Position numbers and translations under genes: made by a program
Notes under the pieces: model-generated
What the model was told of the DNA's origin: nothing
The model's database searches: none
Seen by the model: only the letters and a program-made list of their open reading frames with translations
In this document: positions 30,746 to 42,675 of the stretch, in pieces
Numbering within the stretch: position 1 is the stretch's first letter
Layout: each line of letters starts with the position of its first letter
Assembly: GCA_002205965.3 (NCBI GenBank)
Contig: NADL03000131.1
Location: forward strand, 160,735-224,734
Direction of reading: 5' to 3'
DNA from: Kappaphycus alvarezii
Lineage: Eukaryota > Rhodophyta > Florideophyceae > Gigartinales > Solieriaceae
Length of the DNA stretch: 64,000 nt

Positions 30746-30922
30746 ATGGCGTCAAAAAAAGAATATTACCAAGTACTCCAGATGAGGGAACTTGAAAGAG
30801 ATTTAATTGCATCACTAGAATTGCAATTACAAGTACGAGTGGTAAAAAGTGAAAGATTTGTCACTGCCATTGTTGGTAGTTCTCTAGGAGAAAACCTTAC
30901 AATTTCAATTAGAGGTTTGTAA
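30746..30922 (+). CDS. Hypothetical 58-residue ORF
   Basis: The frame reads MASKKEYYQVLQMRELERDL, IASLELQLQVRVVKSERFVT and AIVGSSLGENLTISIRGL. Composition looks protein-like, with an amphipathic N-terminal helix. The end (AGAGGTTTGTAAG) could also be a splice donor, so this may be a first exon. It is not recognised and no neighbour helps. Confidence 0.25.
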   Translation: MASKKEYYQVLQMRELERDLIASLELQLQVRVVKSERFVTAIVGSSLGENLTISIRGL

Positions 30923-31179
30923 GCTTACGAAGCGTTTTGGATCGAAATTGAATCTCAAAAAGCCTTTCGTCCCTAAAATAAATCATTTTTAAGAATTTTA
31001 TAGACTTTTTCAATACCAAAATCTCGATAAAATTATTCAAAGTACTTAGAGCGGCAGAAAAGCATTTCATATGGGCGCCGAAAATCCTTCAAAAGATACT
31101 TGTAAAGTACTGAGACGTATGTACTTCAAAATACTCATCCTGTAGGTCGAACCCTACAACTTTATTCAAGACATCATGG

Positions 31180-31540
31180 GTACTCTCGCAGGTTTCTCAC
31201 ATGTGAACGGCTCGTGATTGATCACCTCTTCCAAGAACAAATTCAGCTCAATAAATTTACGTTCAACTGATTTCATAAGCGGGACTACCTTTTCCATCGA
31301 GTTCATTCCTTTCTTTCCTTTGTGAACTGATTCGAACATCTCTTCATCTATGGACTCCTCGGTTTTTCTTTCTTCTTCTGTCTTTTAAGAATTCCTAGTC
31401 TCCCCTCGTCCTCAAAGCACGAAACGACATTACCATTATTCTTTCTAAAGGCAATTCTGCCCTTCTCTTGCGCTTCGATCTCTATCAAATTTCGAGCGAT
31501 AAGCTCTGCCAGGCTTTTACTATTGACGAACTATGGGCTC
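31180..31540 (-). pseudogene. Possible degraded coding region
   Basis: Minus-strand frames read SLAELIARNLIEIEAQEKGR, IAFRKNNGNVVSCFEDEGRL, then after a shift MNSMEKVVPLMKSVERKFIE and LNLFLEEVINHEPFTCE. Together these make roughly 115 protein-like residues rich in charged helices. No family is recognised. It could be part of an old gag. Confidence 0.25.
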
Positions 31541-32565
31541 CCCTACGTTATTTATATGTGCGGGAAACTTCGGAGAGAGGATGGAAGGAAGGAGATTGCG
31601 AGATTCTAAAATGGTAACTGAAGTGCTTAGGATATTCATAATGGTTGTAGAGGGTGTTGAGATGTTTTCGAAGGGTCGCGGATGATTTTCCGCAACACTC
31701 CAGTTCACGTAATGATTGCAAACTAAGACTACCAATGCGTGTAAAATCTTAAAATAGGCGGATTCTCTCGCTTAACAGTAGTGGAAGCCGTCCCTAAAAG
31801 AAATTCTTGTGAAAGAATCAAGTTTGATTATGAATGAAGATATTTAAGGTTGAAGTAAACTAAATGCGCCGATATGGCTAGCATTATCTACGGAGGAGAA
31901 GGCGGCTCTATATGAACGGAAAAAATGAAAAAAATTGTTTGGGGAAACTAAAAGTTCTGCGCTTAAAAAACGTATGCTATGAAGAAATGAATAAAAATTT
32001 GGCCGAGAAGAATTGCTTTCGTTAATTCTCTTGAAAATGGCCTCTGAAGCTTACTGCTACTTATATTTCTGACCATAAAAGATGCCTTAAAAGTGCCGGT
32101 GCAGAGTGCAGTCGTTGCGTTTTCCCTTCCTCCGGGTGTTCTATTTCAGAAAATTGATTAGGGGTGTGTTGGCTGGGGTTTGACTAGCCTTGTGACCTTT
32201 TTCTAAATGTTTGCCGTATTTGATGGCCTTCCCATGTTTGGGGTAATCGTTTTTGTTATGACTCGGCCATACAGAATGTTTTTGGTTTTTCTCTTTAAGT
32301 TTAATACCTAATCCATATTATCATCACTTCTTTTTCTACAGTCGATACTTCGACATTGCTGCACTTGGTACCTTTTATGACTTGGACTTACTTTCCCGTG
32401 GTGTCAAATATTTACGATATTGTAAAGTATAGCACATAATGGCACACTCTGGCCCAGTTTACCATCGCAGTAGAGAAACTGCAAGTCTCCTTACTAAGAT
32501 TTCACAATCTGCGCATATGTATAACAATTAGGTATCCCGTTTAAAATATACGCTAACTACCACCG

Positions 32566-32995
32566 TGGGAGTTAACTGGGTTTCAGCCACCTTGTTGGTT
32601 ACAGTAAATGAACCCCATTTTCCTTGTGTATCCCGCTGTACTGATGTGAAGAATGAAGGGTTGAATATTCAAAATCATTGAAATGAAACTCCATCTGGAA
32701 TCAACTCGCACAAGGACAAGGAATTCTGATTCAATTGTCAAATGAATGGCTGGGGCGGACGGACAATAGAATTCCTCGTTCAATATTCTCACTGAACTGT
32801 TCCCTTCCACTTCTCTGGCAATGTTAGTGATACTGTTGTAGACTAGTTATGTAGGTTCCCTTGAATAAGTATTTTCCTGCTATAATTGTCTACTTAAGGA
32901 GCACGTCGGTTGCAGGGCGTGATAATAAAACCAAAAATATAGCTTCAACCAATCCAGTACAACTTCGCTGTAAAAAGTGTTCGGAGAACATCGAC
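32566..32995 (+). repeat. Copia 2 left LTR
   Basis: It aligns with 37317-37765. Shared blocks include AATATTCTCACTGAACTGT, ATACTGTTGTAG and GTAGGTTCCCTTGA. A GGGCCCAG just after it (33001-33008) may be the rest of an initiator-tRNA-type primer site. Confidence 0.7.
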
Positions 32996-33359
32996 TTTTT
33001 GGGCCCAGAGCTTAATCATCTGAGAAAGCCTTCATCACTTCCCGAGTCAGCCAGGTTGCCATTTCTTTCATCTCACCTTTATTATATTCTCCGCGACTTT
33101 TGTTTGTTTATAGTGATGTCAAACCAGTTGGAGGAATAGACGACAACAATCGTTTGTACAGCTTTCCAGGAAATCCATGTGAGGACTTCCATTTGTGGTG
33201 TGCGCTCACGGAGGCTGTGCTACAATCCGAGGTAGCTATGCGGATGATTCAGCAGTAGTTTATTGGACAGGAGGGTAAATTATCACCTGAAAAGAGGCAG
33301 AATATAGCTACTGCCCGAGGGTTTGTTATCCAGGGCCTTGGAGATCGCCCGCTTCCTTT

Positions 33360-33905
33360 GGGTCTAACATCTAGTAACAACCTTTAAATAATGTAAAAAG
33401 GTTGCAAGAATGGTATGCTGCGTCAAATGCAGCTACCAGAGTGCAAATAAAAGCCCGGTTGTCGAAAACGAACTACATATCTGAGTCGAAGCAAGACAAT
33501 ATCAACAGTTTTGAAAGTATCTTTAATCCTGTAGCCGCGATGGGTAGCCCAATCTCAGACGATTTTTAAGTAGCCATGTTATTTTTTCGTTCAGTGAGAA
33601 GAATGCGTCACTAGTTGGGCACGTAATCGCTTCTCTTCAGACTAAACAGGGCGGGACAAACTGGGATCGTGCTTCTTCAGCGCTTCTTCAAGAATACGAG
33701 GAACAAGTCATGCGTGTAAGGCCCGTGAGATCAACTAAGTCTCGAAGACCTGGACAAACCCTAAGAGTAGAAACTAGAGGATGTAAGTCTGCCTGAGGAA
33801 ACAAAGAGGCAAGGAAGCAGGATGGACGCCGCTGTTATCGTTGCAAAAAGGTCGGACATTTGAAACATAATTGTCCAATGGGGCAAATTTGCCCAAATCA
33901 GCAAT
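33360..33905 (+). pseudogene. Copia 2 gag with zinc knuckle
   Basis: Frames read RLQEWYAASNAATRVQIKAR, KQDNINSFESIFNPVAAMGS, then VGHVIASLQTKQGGTNWDRA and SSALLQEYEEQVMRVR. A CCHC knuckle, CYRCKKVGHLKHNC, is at about 33836-33877. This is the standard capsid (UBN2-like) and nucleocapsid layout of copia gag. Stops and shifts are frequent. Confidence 0.75.
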
Positions 33906-34201
33906 CGACTGAAAGGAAGAGTGGAGGAAGAATGAAGGATGAGGCAAACACAGCACGTTGTTCGAACGCTCAGTATCTGGGGGAGGTTAAAGAATGCGTG
34001 AAGAGAAGTTCCTGTGCTTCTAGCACATGTCACTCAACCACACTATGGAAATTGAGGAGACCACGGAGAGAGAAAGTGTCTTTCTTAAGATTCGGGTGTT
34101 TGAGACTATATGATGTCGAATCTAGATTGGCTTCGAAATGTCAGAGCGACACAGGCCAGACCTATTGTACTTGGAGATGGTCGAACGATACACGACCCCC
34201 G

Positions 34202-34253
34202 CAGTGGTACCCTCGTATTGCGTACCTCAGTGGTACCCTCGTATTGCGTACCT
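34202..34253. repeat. Tandem 26-bp duplication
   Basis: CAGTGGTACCCTCGTATTGC plus CTACCT-like ending occurs twice back to back (34202-34227 and 34228-34253) inside the copia 2 protease-integrase area. It is a local slippage or repair product. Confidence 0.85.
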
Positions 34254-34539
34254 TAACCGGGGAGAGAGGTCAGTACGAAATGGCACTCGCTATTAGAACC
34301 TTTTTTTATGCATCTGATTCACGTTGCAATTCTATCGTGCTCTAATCTGTACGACCATAGATACATGATCAACTTTGGAAAGGGTCAATGCAACGGGATA
34401 CTTCAAGACACAACTCAGTTTGTTGGGAGAAATGTAGAGGGAGTGAAGGAAGTTGTTACACCACCGATTCCACCGGCATCGAATGCAGTTTTTGCCAAGT
34501 TTGTCGCGCTGGAAAGAGGGAAGACTGAAACGGAAGAGG

Positions 34540-34870
34540 GAGATCAAGCCTGGGCACGAACAACTCGGTCACGCTTATGCAGAGATTATCATGGACTTAT
34601 TTGGGTGCGGTGCGGGACTGGGCATGAGACCCAAATACGCAGAGGATCTGCATGCCACCGCCACTAGTTTCAAGGGAACACAGTCAAAGCAGTTACTGCA
34701 AACCAGCAGTCAAAGGTCCAAGGAAAGGATATATAAATCATACACTCCGATTTATGCAGTCCGATGTCCGTCGAGTCATTCTCGGGGGTTCGATACTTTG
34801 TCACTTTCATAGACGCGTTTTCGGGATATATGGTTGCACCATGATTGCCCATAAAGCGAGGTTGCAGAAC
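34540..34870 (+). pseudogene. Copia 2 integrase remnant
   Basis: At about 34745-34835 frames read IHSDLCSPMSVESFSGVRYF and VTFIDAFSGYMVAP, the first catalytic-Asp region of copia integrases (HxDxxxPM...FVTFIDDxSRY). Before it HEQLGHA (34558-34578) is the HxxLGH part of the zinc region. The downstream core is not readable. Confidence 0.7.
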
Positions 34871-36099
34871 GTTTCGGGTCATGTCAGGTGTGGTTTGAAA
34901 GAAAATTTGAATATCGCATCAAACGTCTACATTGCGATGCAGAACGAAATGGTGTTGCTCCTGATAAAATTAAACAGTAGGTATTGAGAATCAATCACTC
35001 CGCAGTCCTTTCCAAATAATAATGAGATAGCGAAGAGGGGGAGTTGCAACTTTTTGAATCAACACGGAGAATGCTAGACCGTGCATCACTACCCGGAACT
35101 CTGGACCGAGGCAGACGTGCATGCTGCACAGATTTGCAATTACTTCACAGCTCCCCTCGGAACACCCACACCTCGATAGAGCTGATTTCTGGTCAGAAAC
35201 GGAATATATCCTACTTCAGGTTATATAGATGCTTGGGACGGTATCATATCACCAAAGAGACAAGAGCGATGCTAAACACTAAGGCAGAACTTGGAGTTGT
35301 GGTTTTAATGCTATGAAAATAGAAATTTAGATTATGATTGCCATCCAGGAGTATGGCAGTGGTATCTAAGGACGTATCTGTGGATGAAACTATTTTTCCA
35401 GCCCGGGACTGGAAAGATGCCGAATCGCTGGAAGCACCGGCACTATTGGATGATTAAGATGAAAGAATTTGAGCCAATGCAACAGTTTCGGGGAGATGGA
35501 CACCGTCTTGACTGAGGAGGCTGCAGAAAAAAGGGGGATGTGACTGCAGTAAAGAATCTAATCCTGATATCGCCGATTCAGGAGATGCCTTACTTTAAAT
35601 CAGAGAGGTAATGCTGACATACTATCCACCAGATGAAAATGACCACCATGATCGTCAAGAGGCTGAGTGACATGAACTTGTTCCGGTACAGTCCAATACC
35701 CAAGGCCAAGGAGAGGAGAAAGCCTCCACTACACCTTTAGCTCCGCAGCTATAGCAAATTTGATTGAGCGTGATCCAATTTCTCTCGCGAAGCGCTGTCT
35801 TTTCATGATGCCGATGAGTGTAGACAATCAGTAGGTACAGAGGTTGCCTCACTTCCTGCCTGACCATGGAACATGAGAGGTCGAAACACAGGGTAATGCG
35901 ATCCGTCCATTCAGTACGACTACTGTTTGCCAGGAGAAGGGACTAAACGGGACGTCTTGTAATGCACGAAGCTCGCCCGATGTAAGGGTATTTGAACAGG
36001 GGAAAGTTCACAAAACTTCGCACCGGTAGCAGACTTCTCAACTGTTCGCGTTTGTCTCTCTATTGCTCTAATGGGTTCGTCACGTGGAATAAATGGACA

Positions 36100-36850
36100 T
36101 CAAAAAATTCTTGCGGTAAATGTTTACTTCTCTGCACCTCTGGTCCTGGATCTGTGCCGTAATGATCAGGTACTAAAGCATCAACGAGGTATTTATGGAC
36201 TGTATCAAGCTACTGTTCTTTGGTATCGTAAGTGAAAATTGGTTGTGAGGAAACTGGTGTTTGACGATTTCAGTCAATTGGTTGCGCATATCGAGGTGCT
36301 AACATAATAATTCATTTATGTTGATGATGATATCATCTTGATAAACAAGTCAAAAGAAGCTATCCATGAAATGAAAGATGGGCTTACTGTTGAGCTGGAT
36401 GTGAAGGATCTAAAAAAGCTCCGATTCTTCCAGGTGTGGTTTCTATGCAGAATTTAAAGGTAGCGTGCTTGTCGCGGCGCCACTACACAAGTGAGGTTTT
36501 GAAGCGGTTCTTTATGGCATATTGTAGGCGTGAGCACACCTATGTGCGAGGGGTCTTGAGAGATTTCGCTGCAACAGATGGCCTCGGTAGATGTCCAAAA
36601 GTATCAAGAACTTCTGGGCTGCTGACTCTTCCTGGCGACTAGGACTCAGCCCGATCTATCTGCATCTCCAGAATCCTATGCGTATACACTGTATCGCCAA
36701 AGGAGTTACATTAAAGTGCATTGAAGAGGGTTTTGAGGTATCTGCGAGGTACAAGGGGCTATGCTCTTTGGATTCTGAAAGGCATGGATATGGTGATCAG
36801 TGGATACTGCGATACAGATGTGGCGGCGAGAACTCAGATCGTAGGTCAAT
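36100..36850 (+). pseudogene. Copia 2 reverse transcriptase and RNase H remnants
   Basis: KHQRGIYGLYQATVLWYRK at about 36175-36231 is the L-x-K-A-L-Y-G-L-x-Q-A-x-x-x-W-Y motif. YVDDDIILINKS near 36317-36352 holds the active site. KVDPKVSRTSGLL-like and YTLYRQRSYIK pieces near 36590-36700 belong to the connection and RNase H. Stops are numerous. Confidence 0.7.
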
Positions 36851-37316
36851 TCCAGGCTTTATTCTAAATGGTACACCCCAGGTTTGGAGATACCGAGAAC
36901 CAATAACGATGGATTTATCGACTGTAAGAGGCTGAGCCCTCAGAACTTGTGAAGCTAAAAAGATGTTATTATGGATCTTCACCTGCTCGCTAAGTTAAGG
37001 TATCAAACGGGTGCAAGCCACAAAAGTGAGGGAGGATATCTAGTATATGTTTCCCTCGTCTGAATAAGGTATCAGGATTTCAAAACATGTTAAGGTACTT
37101 GGAATGCAAAACATGTCGCAATAGGAAGGAATTTTGCTAAGGAGAACGATGATCGAAGTGTTCTCTCACTATCGTATTGTCTGAGAAACAAGATGATTGC
37201 TAAAACCTTCAAAACTCGTTCGAGGAGGGTTTCCTTTGAGAGGCACAGGCAATCTTAGTCACTTCGTGCAGAATCGAAAAATCAAATGTGACTGCTTTAA
37301 ACAAGAGGGGGATCTG

Positions 37317-37765
37317 GATGCTATCAGGTTTTGTTCCTACACGGGCAAATATTTTCGTGTTATTTTGTAATACCACCGAGAGATTCCTATTCATCTTATA
37401 TCCAGCCGAACTGATGTGGCGAATGAAGGATTTAATGATCAGAATCATTTAAACGAATCTAAATCTGGTAGCATTTCTCGCAAGGTCGAGGAATTTTTTG
37501 ATTCAGATGTCAAACGAATGGTTGGAGCGGACGGATAATAGGATTCTTCGTTGAATATTCTCACTGAACTGTCCCCTACTACTTCCCTGACAACATTAGT
37601 TATACTGTTGTAGTCGAGTTAGGTAGGTTCCCTTGACTACGTAATTTTCTGCTTGAATTTTCTGCTTAAGGAATACTTCAGTTGTAAAGCCTGCTAATAA
37701 AATTAAAAAACTAGAGCAAACCAATCCAATACAAATCTGCAGTGAGACAACTTCAGAGAGCATCG
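37317..37765 (+). repeat. Copia 2 right LTR
   Basis: Aligns with 32566-32995 with many substitutions, so this is an old insertion. Homology seems to run some 20 bases past the left LTR's expected end (CATCGA and a T run), which makes the edge uncertain. Confidence 0.7.
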
Positions 37766-39689
37766 ATTTTTTTGGCCCGCTTTCGGGACGCTGTGATAGA
37801 AAAGATACCGAGCTCTCTGCTCTCTCTTGCTACTTCACCTAAGGCACAGTTGCAATTCTGCAAGCGCATAAATTTCATTTTTACAGTACCCGATATTTCT
37901 TCAGTAACTGTGTCGCTCAAGAAGGATCGTGAGCTCCCGTTACATTTCGTCTCGATACCCCACTTTGCAGGTATTGAACGCAGTGTGTACTGTGTTAGTT
38001 CCGAACTTTGGTCACCGCAATTGGCACTCGTACTGTACTTCCACCAGTAGCTCTGGTTTTAGTGGTTTTCTCAAGATCCAATGTTTATTCATGCTGGCAC
38101 AGTGCTACCAGCAGACACCGTCCTGTACAGCAAGGACATTTTCGATTATCGCCGCCCATTATTCCTGTACTGTATGCTCATCCGAAAGGGGTCGAGAGAT
38201 TGCAGTCCAAACCACTCGGCCCTCAATTTGACTTGATATTTTCGGAGGTTGAACGCACTTATTTGGCCAAGTGTCGACTTTCCTTATCTCCAACTTGAAT
38301 CTCCAGTATTTGACTGACATTACCTTCACTTAGCCGACCATCAATGGTTAACCAAACCTAGCTAACTAGTATCTATACATACCTGCCATTAGGGCTCCAA
38401 ACTGAGTGGCCATCCCGGTGCTGGCTCTGAACTTGACTCCCAACTTCCGCCTACGCAGAAAATTTGGCAAAAGCAACTTTGGCTATAGCCACGTTAATCC
38501 GGCCGGGTACCCCTTTCATTTATCCCATCTCTATCCAATTTTATACTAACATCTTTTTGTTTGCTTGTGATATTTACTCACACTTGGTGCCCGGGATCCG
38601 GTGTCTATACACAAATAGGAACTTCAAGTTGTCGTTGGTGACAACAATCTTATCTCCAAACCAGATATTCAGCACTGCCGACACACCACTACCTCTTCTT
38701 TTTGTCCATTATTGCACCCCTGGTGTATATGGCTCTTGAAATTCTATTCTTATCAAGATTCTAGCATTACGCGAGTCACGGTATGGCCTCGCAACCAGGA
38801 GGAAAGGTCTATCGTACATCCATCTACGAAATAACCCCAGCTCTACAATCCCAACGTCTCCTCACCGTCGGAGAGCTGTGCTACTGCATCGCAGGATGCT
38901 TCAAGAGAAAGAGGGACAGCTAACTCCCTGTGAGTTGTGGTTTGTGAGTTGGTTTTCTCTTTGTCTGACGGGATTCAATTCTTAGAAGAGACCAAATGCG
39001 CACCAGGCATTGCAATCCAATTATCCCAGAAGTAACTTCTCCGCACCTTAAATATTTGCCGGGTTTACCTCCTGATTGTTACCAATTCGCCCTGAGCCCT
39101 CTAAGGTTCGATTTGACTGCGACCTTCTCCCATTCTACACCCTATGGTCAGTCTTTGTCCTCTAGTTCTTACCTAATTCTCTTCTCTGATGAATAAGTCA
39201 TAAAAAAAGTTATTATGACCCTTTTTTATTATTTTATGATGGACTTTAATCCCCGAAATTTTAAAATGTAGGGTTTTGTTGATCCCAACACCAAAGCTGG
39301 ACTTCGAACTTTCTCCGAATACATGCCATTTCGAAAAAGACCAGTTCTGTCGCCGGCTACCAGAATTCCCAGCATATTCTGAGCTGTCTGGTTAAATAGC
39401 AATCTGCAGTTGCAACTAATCGAATAAAGTTTTTCTATCAAGAGAGCTGACGTTTTTATTCTAGACCATGAATAAATGTCTTACTTTTTCTCCTAATATG
39501 GGCTAAGAATGATAAGGCTCATGTGTCAAATCTTTAAATATTAAATGAGCAGGAAAATTGAGTACATGACAAATAGTGATTGGAATAAGTCGGTGCGGAA
39601 AAGAGTTTTTAAGCAAAAAATTCCAAAATGGGGTTGCTGTAAGCAAAAGAACCCACCAAAGTACAGTCACGATAATAAGAAGAGATGAA
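37766..39689. other. Unassigned stretch
   Basis: A small frame at 38783-38923 reads MASQPGGKVYRTSIYEITPA, LQSQRLLTVGELCYCIAGCF and KRKRDS. It is followed by GTGAGT at 38938-38943, a possible splice donor. Nothing else is recognised and no repeat family was matched by eye. Confidence 0.3.
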
Positions 39690-39699
39690 CAATAACGTA

Positions 39700-40860
39700 G
39701 CATCGAAGGGTAGCTATTTAATATATAAGAGTTAATTATACAATTGATGCTCAGTGCCTTACGTAGAAGTACTTCGTAGGTAAAAAGCTGACTTTCAAAT
39801 TCTCAACTATTTGTTTCGGTACTTGAAGTTTTCTGCAACCTTGAATCTTCTCTCCTACATATAATGATTAAATCAGTTCATATGGACTTTTCACTTAACC
39901 CTAATGTATTAAAAACACACTAAATTCCATAAAATGATTAAACGGAAATTTGAGGTGCAGCGAAAATGATAAAGGAGGTATTATCAGGATAAATATACAT
40001 CTACTCCTCCCAACATTCATTCTCGAGATAAGAGCCAAAAAAATCTTCCAAAATATTCATACCTCCAATGAAGTTCCTATAACTTTTTCGGTTGTCCCAG
40101 AATGATAGTTAACTCCCTCTTCCATGTCAAGGTCTTGCAACATCTCGTTAAGCCCTCAGTCTCCGCTTAATCCTCAAGATATAAGTCCAAGATAAACTTC
40201 GCGACCAATCTCTCCCTTTCTTCTCATACAACAGCTCCTCACGGTTGTACACGTATGGATCCATAGCTGGACTCAGTCCTTCTCACGTTCCCATCCCTCA
40301 ACATTCGTCTAATCATCGTCGGCTTCCTCTTTCTCTCTCTGCTTTCTCTGCCTCTTTTATAAATCAACAATAAAACTAATCCCGAACGAGATCCCGATCC
40401 ATACTTCTGCAGTAATCTTCTTAGTCAGTCGGCCTGTTGGTCAACAAACTCAGACCATTGATGTATCAGCGAGCTCTGATTGATTTGGCGGTGCTAAGTG
40501 GAGTATATTATACAAGTTGGCGAAAATTTAAGAGAATGTGCGGGTGAGCCGATGGAGTGGCTTGTTGCACGGGTTTTGCTTCAACAAATTCCTGTTGCAC
40601 TTTTGATAGGAGAATTTAATCGAACTATCACAGCTTTGGTAGGCATGAAAAATGCACGGCGTTTTTCGTGTTTGATTTTGGATTTGGATGTGATGGGGTA
40701 AAATTAAAAACCTTCTTGATAAAATATCTGCCTGATTATATGTCTGCACTAAATTTAGAACATGGAACAGTCACGAGTAGTAATTTTTCTTTTCGAAAGG
40801 AGTGGATAAATTCTTCAAAAAAAAACAGAGAGTGGAGTCTTAAATTGAGATTTAATTTAT
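39700..40860 (-). repeat. LTR F, very old
   Basis: On the minus strand the end of a U3 frame is visible at 40020-40075 (MNILEDFFGSYLE), with the acidic part before it and R/U5-like sequence after it down to about 39740. Edges are approximate. It is recognised mainly by the conserved C-terminal motif. Confidence 0.5.
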
Positions 40861-41249
40861 AAAAAAAAATGACTCCGGATTTTTTCAAATAAAAGAAATG
40901 ACGATTAGTTTAAAGAAAATGTCTGGGGTAGATCTCAGGAAGAAGAAGAGAGTATTTTGTGGAAAGGAAAAGTTTTGTTCTAACGTTATAAAAGCTTCTT
41001 AGGGGTTTGTGGGAGGCTCAAAGCTCTTCTCATTTGCATAGGAAAGAGCAACAGGGTTAACGAAAACTACGTCTAAAAAGGATGTGCCACCGACATCTTC
41101 CATTGGCGTGATATAGGGTCTTATCCGATGCTATTGGTGTAATCGTGTCTCAATGAATGTCCATCATATGACCTTGCGAAAGTCGTTTTAGGGTAGGTTC
41201 CAATTCACAGTTAATGCTAGAGCTGTGTGTTATTATAAAACGGTCCTTT

Positions 41250-42675
41250 CTATAGGAAAGCGGTCCTCTCCACACACTTTTGCCTTCTTCATCTCTGAAC
41301 TCTGATTTTTCAAAACAACACTTCCCACCTATTTTCCTTTAAAACAAAATCCTGAAACGAATTTTTCCCACCAATCCAAATTCCCTGTACAACTAAATTT
41401 CCATATTTTCTGTGAAGATTTTGGGCCTCCTTTTTCAAAAAAGAAATATTTCGATTCGTGATCCGCTTCGCCCTCCAAATTCAGTTCCGATATTTTGTCA
41501 AGCATATTTTTTGTTATTGACCTGATAGCATTCAAAATTGAAGCTGCGTCATTACCTTGGATTTTGTATTTCGTCCAAGGTCGTGAAACTTTTCGAAGAC
41601 GTCGCCATATTTAAAGTTCGACATCCACTTGTTTGAGTCAAAAACCCCGCAATAAACCACCCCAGCGGCTGACCCCCCTTTTTGCTCTCAACATGACCGA
41701 TCTCCGCCAGTCCGTCACCATCGCCAAGTCATCTCGAGTCCAACGCCCCCTAAACGCTCTGGTCTTGATCGACAATGAACCAAACGACTATGATTATTAT
41801 TGTAGAAGAATGAACCAGGAGGGCTTACGGGAGTGGCTCCGCCGGCACTGCTTAGAGGAGGCAGAGGAGGAGGTAAAGGAAGAGGATAGTGAAGAGAAGG
41901 CAGAACAGGAGGAGTTTGAGACTGAGGTAGAAAGATCGGAAGGTGAGGAGGAATGGGTGGAACCATGGAGGCCACTAGTGCACAACGGTGAGGGAGCTGA
42001 TGTGGAGGACGGAGGAGGAAGTGAGAAAGCAATATTTGTTTCTGACTCTTTTGAAAATGGTGAAGAGGAGGTTAAGTATTTTGATGAAGGATTGGAGGAG
42101 CTAGATATGTCTGAGCGGACTATTTATCATGCTGGACCTTTCCCTGGGATTTGTAGGGAATGCGTTGGATGTATGGAGTTTTTGGAGGATGTTTTGGCTC
42201 TGATCTCGAGGACTACGATTGGGAGGGGTAAATCTAGATATTTATCCTGATAGTATCGGCTGTTTGTATTTCTCGTTCAGTCGATTCCATATAATGCATT
42301 TTGTGGTACTTAATATGTTTATTTCAGACTTTTCTAGGTTTATAGGGTTATCCAAAAATTCTATATAAGCTGAATAAACTGTTACCTCTTGTGGAGTTCA
42401 AAAAAGTTTGCAGACAACTTCAACTCAAGCCCCAAGTAGTTAGGAAGTTGAGAGTCAACTTTAGACCCAAGAAAAGTTTTTTTTACGCTGATCACAGTGC
42501 ATAAGAGGTATACCTTGCCCCTTCTATACTCGCTTGTATCCCTTTCAACTGTCTTCCTTACCAATCTTTCTTTGTTCGCTCAACTATACCATTTTAGCAC
42601 TTTTGTAGTTAGCGACACCTCCCTCCTGGGGTAATTGGTCTTTGGCATCTCTTCTCCCGACGATTTACCCCTATC
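41250..42675 (+). repeat. LTR G, divergent subfamily with a nearly intact U3 gene
   Basis: It holds a TATTTAAA box at about 41608-41615, the U3 gene at 41693-42250, the TATA TCTATATAAG near 42361, and the terminus CGACGATTTACCCCTATCG at 42658-42675. It lies in a minus-strand LINE fragment (42676 onward). The left edge is uncertain. Confidence 0.75.
41693..42250 (+). CDS. U3-encoded acidic protein, open 185-residue copy
   Basis: A complete frame from ATG to TGA with TATTTAAA about 80 bp upstream. N-terminus MTDLRQSVTIAKSSR, then LNALVLIDNEPNDYDYYCRR and GLREWLRRHCLEEAEEEVKE. A long Glu-rich tract follows (about residues 65-105). The C-terminal region reads FPGICRECVGCMEFLEDVLA. The tail differs from LEELFGSDL because of small changes. 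Similarity to the gypsy 2 protein is confined to the pattern of blocks, yet the frame is open. Not recognised; possibly nuclear or nucleic-acid-associated judging by its acidic middle and basic N-terminus (inference). Confidence 0.7.
   Translation: MTDLRQSVTIAKSSRVQRPLNALVLIDNEPNDYDYYCRRMNQEGLREWLRRHCLEEAEEEVKEEDSEEKAEQEEFETEVERSEGEEEWVEPWRPLVHNGEGADVEDGGGSEKAIFVSDSFENGEEEVKYFDEGLEELDMSERTIYHAGPFPGICRECVGCMEFLEDVLALISRTTIGRGKSRYLS

Larger units (their letters stand above)
29691..32565. other. Mostly featureless AT-rich stretch
   Basis: No element was recognised. Two weak coding candidates (30746-30922 and 31180-31540) are listed separately. The rest shows no convincing frame, repeat or RNA gene to the eye. 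Confidence 0.4.
32566..37765 (+). mobile_element. Copia element 2, heavily decayed
   Basis: Plus-strand Ty1/copia remains (gag with zinc knuckle, integrase, reverse transcriptase, RNase H) lie between two related direct repeats of about 430-450 bp. Edges are approximate: the left repeat seems to start TGGGAGTTAACTGG and the right one TGGATGCTATCAGG after a purine run (AAGAGGGGGA, 37303-37313). No sure target duplication was found. Confidence 0.8.

Noticed and set aside
38783..38923. 46-residue frame as a firm gene
   Set aside because: Short, not recognised and without supporting context; mentioned only in the description of the surrounding stretch.
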